From positions 416,559,409 through 416,623,408 of the forward strand of contig CM077667.1 in NCBI GenBank assembly GCA_039707655.1: 64,000 nucleotides of DNA, in the 5' to 3' direction. Source of the DNA: Elymus sibiricus. Lineage: Eukaryota; Streptophyta; Magnoliopsida; Poales; Poaceae. Shown here in pieces: positions 1 to 9,985 of the stretch. The stretch's first letter is position 1, and each line of letters opens with the position of its first letter. The notes under the pieces are model-generated. The model was given only the letters and a program-made list of their open reading frames with translations. It was not told the origin of the DNA and ran no database searches. The position numbers and the translations under genes were made by a program.

Positions 1-76
1 CACAAATCTGTCTTTTTTATGTAGCCTACAAGTCGTCATATATTTTTCCCCGCCAAAAAGATCATCATATATATTA

Positions 77-160
77 CTCCCTCCGACTGATAAAAGTGTC
101 GTGAATTATTTAACAACATTTTTACAGATAGATGTAGAACACATCTGTAGGTACCATATT
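77..160. repeat. Stowaway-like MITE end (partial)
   Basis: The run CTCCCTCCG directly follows a TA dinucleotide at 75-76, as at the ends of Stowaway MITEs. No matching inverted end is visible downstream, so this is a truncated copy or a chance match. The rest of 160-266 is AT-rich and holds nothing I recognise. Confidence 0.35.
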
Positions 161-266
161 TTTTTAACTTGTAAAATTCAGTTTTTTTTTCAAAAAATCG
201 GGGATCCAAAATGATGCTCTACCGGTGAGGCAGCCATGGAGCCCCCCCCCCCACCGGTCTCCTTTA

Positions 267-2448
267 GAGCAACTCCGGCGCGCAAACCCAAACATACACA
301 TGTTTTGTCCTTTTTTTGTCCGTTTGGATCGGCATGTCCGTCCCCTTTCGTGTATGGGTCAGTAGCGCGTCCAACGCGCACACGTATTTTTGTCCTCGTG
401 ATGGGTTTACGGCAATTTTGACCTTTTTTGTGACATATCGAAAAGTTCATACGAGTCAAACAGAATACACATATATCATAGTTTCACAATCAAATAAATA
501 TCCCATAGTTTACAAGACAGATAAAATTTAAATTGTCTCAAATACTTTAAAAAAAATAGCTGGTACATCTACTGGTTGTCAACATGAGCCCACATATGCT
601 CAACTAATTCATATTGCAATTGAGTGTGAATTTCTCAATCACGCATTTGATGATGAAATTCGATGGACTGTGCAAACATTGTTGCTCCTCCATGCTCACG
701 CACAACATTGTCACCCTGAAATTCAAACCCTTGGTAGTAGATTTCTTCTAGACGCTCATCCTCTACGATCATGTTGTGCATGAACACATAAGCAGTCATC
801 ACCTCCCACAACTTTTTGGTGCTCCAAGTTCAAGCAGGACACTGAATGATGCCCCATCGAGATCGAAGAAAAACAAAGGCACGCTCCACATCCTTCCTTG
901 CACTCTCTTGTGCTTGGGGAAATCTCTTCCTCTTCTCGCCTACAGGGTTGGGGATTGTCTGCACAAGAGTAGTCCATCGAGGATAGATACCGTCGACTAG
1001 GTAGTATGCTTTGTTGTAGTGGTGACCATTGATCTCAATATCGAACTTCGGGCAGTTGCCTTCTGCAAGCCTTGCAAACACCGGAGAGCGTTGAGTCACG
1101 TTGATGTCGTTGTGAGATTTGGCCATGCTGAAGAAAGAGTGACAAATCCAGAGATTTCGCCACAACCTCAAGTATGACAGTGTAATATTTCACATGGTCC
1201 CTATACTGCCCTTGCCAAGCAGAAGGGCAGTTCTTCCACTCCCAATGCATACAATTAATGCTACCAAGCATCTCCGGAAAGCCCCTACTTGCATTGATCA
1301 TCAACAACCGGGCAATATCTAGTTGACTCTCTCAAGTACTCCGTGCCAAACACTGCTACCACAGCCTTGCAAAACTTGTACGTGGATTCTAGCCAAGCGG
1401 ACTCGCTCATTCGGACATACACATCAATGAGATCACCGGGGTACTCCGTACGCAAGCATCCAAATAGCTGTAGTGCATTTCAGATAAGAGGAGAAGCCAA
1501 TCTTTCCTAGGGCATCCTCCTTACACTCAAAATACTTATCGCATGCTACCCCCTCCCGGATACGGTTGAACACATGTCTAGCCATCCGAAAACGACGCCG
1601 AAATAGGTGTGGTGGGAAGAGCAGTTTAGGCGACTGGCAGTACTCCTGCCAAGGTAGGCAATGACCGCTCTCTCGGTTGCGATTAAAAGCCGGAGTATGC
1701 CTCGGGATCGAGCCCCTGAACATTGGCCGTTGCCTACTAAGGTGGTCATGGACGACCAAAGCAGCAACCACAATCTCCTCGTCATCGGATGAAAAATCAT
1801 TCGAATCGCAAATGAAATTGTGGAAAAAGTACTCGGTCGCCGGAGTCAATTTGTACCTTGGAAGCAAACCGTCGAACACCTTGCGGGCGTCCTGAAAGAA
1901 GCCGACTGGTGAAGAACCTCGCGCCTCTGCGAGCCCATGTAGCAGGCCTAGAGCGCGTGGAGGCGAACGTGGCGGCGTCCGACGAGCGAGGTAGCCGCGC
2001 TTTGCGTGCTGCCGACAAGGAAGGCGAGGGCGTGGTGGCGTTGATGTCGGGGTGCTGTGACGACGGCGAAAACAGTCCACCAAACGCCGTAGTAGGGACC
2101 GTCAGGGGGTGGCGTGTTGCTGGGGGAGGTGTGGGTGCGGGCAGCCGGCCTGGGCACCTGAACTGGGCGATGACGACGACGGATGGGGCGACCGGGTGTG
2201 CTGGTGTTTCTTAGAAAATTGTTGTTAAACAGGTTGACGTTCCACCGGGAATGAAATAACAAAGGCTTTTGGCAGTTTGTGAAGGAGGAATGACCAATAT
2301 GCCACCGACTGATGGGTTAAATTTGAGCCTGAATTACGCGTGGATAAAAGGAGACACTATCCTCTTGGGTTGTGGCGTTGGGCCGACCTTTTTCCACATT
2401 TCGATCTAAATGACGAGACGGCCTGGGTCGAAGCTTTTGGAGTTGCTC
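267..2448 (-). mobile_element. PIF/Harbinger element, decayed copy 1
   Basis: The element starts with GAGCAACTCC and ends with the complement GGAGTTGCTC. It is flanked by TTA at 264-266 and 2449-2451, the three-base target duplication of the PIF/Harbinger superfamily. It is 2,182 bp long and belongs to the same family as the copy at 9986-12237: same ends, same subterminal motif based on GTCCGTTTGG, same transposase. Transcription would run on the minus strand. Its right end lies 129 bp upstream of the XRCC2 start codon, so it sits in that gene's promoter or 5' leader. Confidence 0.85.
570..1990 (-). pseudogene. Harbinger transposase pseudogene (copy 1)
   Basis: This is the DDE nuclease-type transposase (DDE_Tnp_4 fold) of PIF/Harbinger elements. 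Recognisable blocks on the minus strand are an acidic N-terminus with SSDDEEIV, then LFRRRFRMARHVFNR, then INCMHWEWKNCPSAWQGQY around 1190-1260, GSIxCMHW-like catalytic context, SHNDINV, and ARKDVERAF near 880. Its C-terminal HMWAH context is near 575-600. Compared with the intact copy it has an extra C near 1433 that shifts the frame after AYGVP, further frame breaks around 1170 and 1300, and the first acidic residue context has become INC instead of IDC. It cannot encode active transposase. Confidence 0.85.
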
Positions 2449-2577
2449 TTACGACACCCCACATCGGCTTGCGCGCGCAAACACAAAATTCACAGAGCCA
2501 CGGGCGCCAAACTCGATCTAGCCGAGCACCAAAAAATCCCGTGGAAGGGAGGGGAGGAGAGCTCCAGAACCCTAGCC

Positions 2578-5500
2578 ATGGTTGGGGAGGCAGGATGGGG
2601 GCGGCCCCGCGATTGGCTCTCCATAGACGAGACGGCGGCGGCCTTCCTCTCACGCTCCCTCTCCACGCGGCCTCCCATCCTCCTCCCGCCGCCGCTCCGC
2701 CCGGGCAACGTTGTTGAGATCGCCGGCCCGTCAGGTCCCAGCTGCTCCTTATGGTAAGCGAAACTTCAGTGCTTACACCCCCCCCCCTCCCCAAAGAAAT
2801 GTTTGCCTTTAGCGCCACAGAGTAGTACACTGCACACTTGCAGGAGTTCACATCTATAGCCGGAAACGCTGCAGCAGTTCACAAGCTTTCGTTGATAGGA
2901 GTGTTTATGAAGTCTGCATAAACACAGGGGCAATCTGCATCTATTATATCAGTTCAGACTTCAGAATGTAACCTGTACTGTAAAATAAGTGTGATATATA
3001 TATATGTAGCGCAAAAAATCTCGAGGACTTTAGGAATCCAGGGCAATTTGTATTAGATTAAACAAGTTCATGGCATTGCTGAAACATACCGTCGGCGTGC
3101 AGTGAAGGAAGAAAAAAATACCTTCAGCGCTTAATATGCTTTGAATTAGCACACCTGGAATCTTTCAGTGTTTGTTACATGTAAATGTGGATTAAATCGA
3201 TGTCATTTTAACACCTGATTTTTTCATATCAAATGATGCAAAATGTTGGTGGCGGTCTGTTTATATATCTCAGGTCAGTGTATGATTTCTGGTATGTTAG
3301 TCTGCAGTGCAGTGCATACTACCAAAGGAGTGGGAAGGTGTCTATTTCGGCGGCCTGGGGAAAGCAGTCATGTACATTGACTTGGACTGCCGATTTGATG
3401 TGCTGCGGCTGGCTCAGATCCTGAGGAAGCGCATTACGGCGGGCTGTGGTACATTGTACTTAAATTGTTAAATTTGCATTACAATTTGTCAATTTGATGC
3501 TTATCCAATTTAGATCAAGCTAAAATATAGAAATTTTTTCTCACCCAAAAACAATCTGTATAGTTCCTATAATAGTGTGTACAGTGAATAGACTGCCCAT
3601 GCTTTTTTTGCCCATGGGGTTGGAGTAGAACTGGATTAACGGGTATTGTTTGTCTGTTGTATTACCAGTGGCTTGGTTGTTGGATTTTGCGCCATTGCTT
3701 TTAGCCTCTGTGTGCTCATAATCTACACTACATACTGTCCAGTCTTCATGGAGCAGAGATGTGCTATAAATGGTACTATTTGCTTTCTTATTCTTAATGT
3801 CTTCATTTTTCTTATATTTTGCAGGTTCAGTGCATCCAAAAAATGAAGAATTTGCAACTGAAGGCTCAAAAGATAATTTCCATTCGTTTGAAAGTACACT
3901 GTTTTCTGACTGCATGAAGCGTTTCCTGTATGTCCGTTGTTACAATAGTTCTGAACTTATAGCTGCTTTGAAGGCAAGTTCTATATGTTTGTGACATATA
4001 CACCTGAGCACGTTACTATTTTGTGATGTGGTCATATTTTTGCTGTTGCGATGTGGCCAAAGGTTCTATTGCTAGCTAGAGGAAACTATATAGATTTTCT
4101 CATTTCCATTGGCTGCCCAGTCGTGCAACTTTCATGCTATTTTGTTTTTTGGTACCCCTTTAGTCCATTGGGTGTTGGCTGAGAAGGTGATATGACATAT
4201 GGCATTGAGAATGATAGAACTTGGGCATGCAGCAGCACACACATTTGGGAATAAACATAAATCATTATTATCTGATAAATACTATATGTGTGGTGTGTAC
4301 ATAATGACAACACACAATATTTAGGATCATCATGTAGGTATTTGATGCTTGGAGCTTGATTCCTCAGAAATAAGATAGCTGTAATAGTGAACAAAACACA
4401 GAGAAAGTTATTGGGTGCTATGTGTGGGATGAGTTACGAACAAGACACTTATGCTTGTCTCTTGCAACAGTCTAGGGGGTATACCATACATAGATAAGCT
4501 ATATCTGCATGTTTATGTAAGATGGATGTATTTCTTATATCTTGGTGAATTCAGAGTCTAAAATCTCAATCTGAAGCAAGGAGCGAAGTTCTTGGTATTG
4601 GTATATATTTCCTTATGTTAGACAGGTATGTTGCTGGCTTCCTAGAATTTATCCTGTTTTGGTTTACCTGGTCGAATTGAAGTTATAGCTACTGTATCAA
4701 AGTAATGCTTCTCCTTGTATACTTTAAATTGTTATCACCAAATTATGCTCCATTCCCGCAAAACCATAGTGTTTGCTTATCCACTTCTTTTTCTGTATTT
4801 TTCAATCACATTGCCGGTTAACTGTTTTCTACTGTAACATATCCCCTTTTACAGCATTGGCGCATTCTACTGGATAGATCGTGCTCTTCAACCTACTAGA
4901 GAGAGTAAAGGGTGATCGCAATATACATTACAGCAATACTAGTTTCATAGCCTCCTGATCTTATCATGTGCATATGTTCAGTAACAGTTGGTTCGGCATG
5001 CATGCTTTATTTGGTTATTGCTTCATTTATTATGTGGAAGTCACTGTATACACGTGACTATTAGAAAAGGATTTATCTCTACGGTACAAGGAATTATCTC
5101 ACATATATGCTACTGAAGAGTAGAATGTCACATGAAATTAGTCACTCTCATACTGTGCAGCATATAGGAAGTAAACATAAAATCAACCGTTACAGCATGG
5201 TATATACACACCAATAAGTTAGCAGATTCAGTTAGCTAACAGTTAAGTTGTAATAGTTGAAATAAAACAATATTTTTTAACTAATATCAGAAACATCATA
5301 AATGCAGAAAGAAAGCATCATGAAAAGTTCAGAATACAATGTACATTTGATTTTCATTTTGACGACCAACTAGGCAACTAGTGGAACGATGCAACAATGT
5401 AGATTGCCAGAATATAGATGTATAGAAATCATGGTGCTTATGAGTTATGAACCAATTCAGAAACATGTCGGTGCTGGAAATATCCCCAATTTTTTCAAAT

Positions 5501-7950
5501 CCAGAAATCTCCAGCATATTTACACCTATCTTAGAAGTGCATTATGGGTGTCAAACAGGACAATAGCTGTTTCAATTAATTACGGGTATGCACTTTGGTA
5601 GCGCAATGGTGCCTCAGTGCTTCATGCATTTTCCAGGAATCATGTCTCTAGTCTCTACGCAGGAAAAACACCAAATTCCATTTTTAACTGAAATAATTCC
5701 CTTTCTCGATTCCATGCCTGAACACTCCCTTAGCAACACCTCTTTGCTTCTTGGCCTGACTTTTCACACCTGTCTTTGCAGGAAAATTCTATCATTTCAG
5801 AGTATCACCGAAACTGTTGTCCAGGAGATACACAATTTTTTGCAACTTCAACCTATTTTGGTGTTGGTCACAAAGGCACCTATTTATGGTGAAGGAATCA
5901 CAACATCAAACGACTTCCAAAGGTAATCCATGACCTGTTATCACTAAACACTATTGCGACTTGAGACCAGTGACGAAGCCAGATGGAAGAACCTGTGGGG
6001 TCATTGCTAATTTCTGAATTATTTCTTCATAATATACAGTAAATATACAATAATCTTAGTCTGCTTTTCAAAAAAACTGTGGGGTCAACTGACCCCACAG
6101 CTTGTGAGTGGAATTGCCACTGCTTGAGACTTAAGAGTGCGCAATCTATTTCTGCTGCTGTTGTGTAAATTCATATGTTGGATGCTAGGACTGACCGAAT
6201 GAGCTTGAACCTTGTTGATCATTCGTGGAGGTTGAACTTCTTAGATAATTTGAGATTATAGAATATTAAGATTATGTTTTCTTGTACTGAACAGTCAAAA
6301 CCTTTTCTATAGATTATGTTTCTCGTAAAAGAAAAATCATTTGTAGTGTTTGGCCCTTGGAATGCAGTAATCAGGTATGGTAAAGTCGATTCATTTTCTA
6401 AACCATTGCCAGGGCTTGAATATGGAAAAACGGAGCAAAATAGGCACTCTTCACTGGCAGGTGGTGATACGCTGATCGTGGTTTCAGTTTGTTCACCTTA
6501 ACTTAATTTTACCTAATTCAACATGTTGCAGTATTTCAAGATCAGTGTATCACCAACATGTTGAATTAGGTATTTCAAAGTTCTGCACTCTGTTGAGTGT
6601 TGAGTAGTTCCTCAATATAAAACTTCTCTTTTGAGTAGTTCCTTATCTGTACCAAAACATTTAAGGAAAATAATTGCTTCCAGGACAACTTTAGCGCCTT
6701 TTCCTGTTTTCAGAATCTATAATTTGAGCTACCCCATCCACACATTCAACAATTTTTTGAGTTATGATTATCTCTTGGCTTATGACCCCTTCCATGTCTG
6801 CAATGCCATTAGAATGTGCTTTTGTTGTTGTGCTTTCTTAATCGCGAGACTCTGGGACCTAATGAATTGTGAAGCTGAAATTTGCAAGCAGTGATCAATT
6901 TTTTTGATATTTTTCCCTATATTTCTTATGTAATCATCCGCAATATATAAATTTATTCCCATCATAGAACGCTAAAACTGTACTATCTGGGCATGTGTGT
7001 TTCTACCACGACATTAAACCTTTCCATTTAAGTTGGGAGCACTGTTTCAATCAGCAGAGTTTATTTCATGTGATGAGCCGTGTTGTTAAATGTTCTATTT
7101 TCTAGGTACTACGAATTTCTTTGTTAAAAATCAACATGTTTCTCTGCCTTGCTTTGCTAGGAAACCTGAAATATATTGTCTTTTTAATGGTATTTAGGGG
7201 TTCTTCAAAACAATTGTCAGATGATTCAACAGCTTTGAGATATCCGAAACGGGAAGAAGAAAGAAACGGTTCATGTCGCGAATACATGCCATCTGCATGG
7301 CAGGTCCGTTCCATCCTTTCCTCACTAAAAAGCTAGTTTGATGTCATAAGATAAATTCTTCAACAATTACCAGTTAGCTTCAGTTACTTTTCATTCGTTG
7401 CTGTGCGCACATCTTTATGTTGCTAGGTCATCTATACTAATCTCAATAATGATAAATACATAATGGTCTAAAAGCTTTCTAAATTTGTGTTTTACAGACA
7501 TTTGTTACACACAGGATAAAGTTGCAAGATTTAGGTTGGTAAATGCACTTCTCTACGATTCATTTTGTGTACCAAGTTGGTCCCTAGCCAGCAGGGTTCG
7601 ACCCTCACGACCTCTTTAAGGACAAGCTGGGGGTGGAGGGTTTCCCTCCCTCCAGTTTCACTTATATTTTAAATTATATAATTGCTGCAAACTTATTGGA
7701 TTGTCCTTTACAGCACAAGAAGCAGGATTTTTCTCTGAGCAGGAAAATGAAATCCTTTCTGTACATACTTGTCAGTGGGTTCAGCCTTCCCTGAACTCAA
7801 AAGAAAAGTTTTATATCAAGGATGTAAGCTCCTGAGTCTTATTTTCCTTTTTTCTTTCTAGTTTTCCTTATCAATTTGGCCAACTTCCATGTTTGGTTTA
7901 ACTGATGATTCCTTTCCAACGATCAGGATGGTGTTGGCCTTATACAGTGA
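2578..7950 (+). pseudogene. XRCC2: XRCC2 (RAD51 paralogue), frameshifted in exon 1
   Basis: Homologue of the RAD51 paralogue XRCC2, a nuclear homologous-recombination repair protein. Ten exons: 2578-2753, 3301-3448, 3825-3973, 4555-4625, 4855-4911, 5782-5922, 7198-7303, 7498-7534, 7714-7823, 7927-7950. Landmarks are NVVEIAGPS in exon 1, CILPKEWEGVYFGGLGK then YIDLDCRFDVLRLAQ (Walker B region) in exon 2, GIYFLMLD in exons 4-5, TETVVQEI and LVLVTKAPIYGEG in exon 6, and REYMPSAWQ in exon 7. All introns are GT-AG except intron 3, which uses a GC donor. The exons sum to 1,019 bp, one base short of a multiple of three. The break is at 2734-2735: the frame reads AGPS, then SQLLLM resumes in another frame, so the Walker A core GxxGK(S/T) is missing. 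A 10-bp deletion would explain this and would restore a 342-aa protein. I call it a probable pseudogene; see the findings for a splicing alternative. Confidence 0.85.
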
Positions 7951-9600
7951 AGCCTATCAGTTTCTCTGCTGGCAGATATCATGACTTGTCCGACCTCCTG
8001 ACAGAAGTGCTGTGATCTGTGATAAATGTATGTTTGGGAAATGCTAAGGTAATACCCCTATATATTTGTCTGGTATTATATGGCACAGAACCCTAAAGCA
8101 ACTGCAATATTCCCTCTGTCCCAAAATAAGTGTCGCTGATTTAGTACAACTTCCTAAATGTGGTGATTTTTTTTATCAGGTAACAGTTTGTGCTGTCTTT
8201 TGATATTTTTTGGCGCGACATGATCACATGACGCACCTGACCTTATATAATTTACATTGCTCCTGGGAAAAGTAAGTCTGGCTTCTTTATATTGTCTGAA
8301 CTACTAATGGTTGTTTTGTCCTGATGTCATTCAAATCTAAATCAAATGTCTGTTTGATTTTTCCCGAAGTTCATGACGTTTTATTTTTCTATGGTCATTA
8401 GGAAGTACACTTGCTGTTTAACCTAACATCAGAAGGTAAGATGGAGAACCCGAGGTGATATGCTCAAAGGGGCACCAGTGATTCAGCTGGTATGACCTTC
8501 CTAGTCATGTAACAGCCCATATTCGAGCAACCCTGATGATGCCGTCATACATGTCGTTTCCTCTTCCTAGGGATTTTACAGATTCATGTAGTTTAGGACT
8601 CGTCTGAGCCCCAGAAACCAGGGGACTTGAGTTTATAGGGTATGTGGATACGATCCGCGTTAGACATGAATTTAACTTGTTGATTTATCCAAGGCCAACT
8701 GTTTGGCTGGTTGTCATGGAAGCATTCACCAAGTTTTCAGCCTAGGTCGAAACTATTATTTATGTACTAATATATGCCCAGCCCATTGCCTTTTGTTCAT
8801 CACGCCGTCCAGCACTATGAGAAACCTTGTTGCCTGAAAGCATTTCGTTTGATGCTGTGATCTTTGCATGTTTCCCACATAAATTTTGTCCGGAGTTCTC
8901 TGCCCAAGCTTCCAGCTGTCTAGATTAACCGTGCTTAATCGCTTTGGATTCCGTCGCAGATTCTTGTGTCCCCAGCTGGTGTTTCTTGCTCATCCCTAGG
9001 AAGATACGCATTTCTAGGACGATCGTTGTCGGAATGTCGCTTGTCATTTCTCAGCCGCTCTAGCATTTCAGCCGGTTTTCTTTATGAACTGTTGTTAAAT
9101 ACTGTTTTTTTTTGCGGGAAGAATTGTTGTTATTCTAGTGGAGCATCGGATCGCATGATGTACTAGTACTTGAATTGTAGTACAATCAGCCGGCGAAAGG
9201 GAAATGCAGACCGGTGCCACTGGCAATGGTCTATTTCTGCCGGCCTTGCAACTGACAGCAGATGTCGCTCTCTGTTTTTCTGTAACCATGCATGCAACTG
9301 GTCCAGTTGAGATGGTGATGTTGACTTGCTGTAATCATCATACTCCGTATGAAATAAGAAGCAGCAGCAGCAGCAGCAAATGAGATGTTTTGCATGCACT
9401 CTGAAGTCATCAAGGTTGTCAGGTCACCCTGTCTCGTGCCATCTGCCCATCTGTATGTAATAACCGTCTATGTGCAAACAACTTGCACCCCCACCGAATA
9501 TATTACTCACTGGCAGATCTGAGTTATCACAGTTATAGGGAGATTACATCCTAAGCACATTTGAACACAAAGAGAGGCACATTGTCACTACTCACTAGTA
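7951..9600. other. 3' flank of XRCC2, no gene recognised
   Basis: This holds the presumed XRCC2 3' untranslated region and intergenic sequence. A Stowaway-like end (TTCCCTCTGTCCC) follows TA near 8108 without a visible partner. A (GCA)6 microsatellite lies at 9361-9378. Short open frames here have no recognisable domain. Confidence 0.5.
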
Positions 9601-9912
9601 CTTCCTCCTTTCCGGTTTATAGGGCTCATCTTAAAATTTTCAGGTTTCCATTATATAAGGCTCACTTTCAGTTCAATTAAGTTAAATAGCTTTGAGTTCC
9701 ACAACACATTTAATGAAAGTGAGGGAATTATTGGTCATGCATGCATCATGAAAATCCGTGGGAGGCTGTTGCACTTATTGCCTCGGGAGTTGAATTAGTG
9801 AGGAATATTTCATTGGGCAATTTTGTATGCACAAAACTCGTGTCATCCATTCACAATCTACCTTGATTGATGAGATTTCAGATTTAAGCCCTATAAACAG
9901 GAAATGAGGGAG
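9601..9912. mobile_element. Stowaway-type MITE, 312 bp
   Basis: The left end CTTCCTCCTTTCCGGTTTAT is mirrored by the right end, whose complement begins CTCCCTCATTTCCTGTTTAT. Both are flanked by TA at 9599-9600 and 9913-9914. Subterminal inverted similarity continues inward (AGGGCT on the left, AGCCCT on the right). No coding capacity. Confidence 0.75.
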
Positions 9913-9985
9913 TAGGTGGCAACCTTGTCGTTCGGCTTCTTGAACCGATGAGTCCATAGAGTGAAGTTATTGATGATGTTATTTA

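Noticed and set aside
6065..6110. Hairpin GTGGGGTCA/TGACCCCAC as a regulatory RNA element in XRCC2 intron 6
   Set aside because: It sits in an intronic repeat-like patch without flanking duplications or conservation evidence; I see no support for a function.
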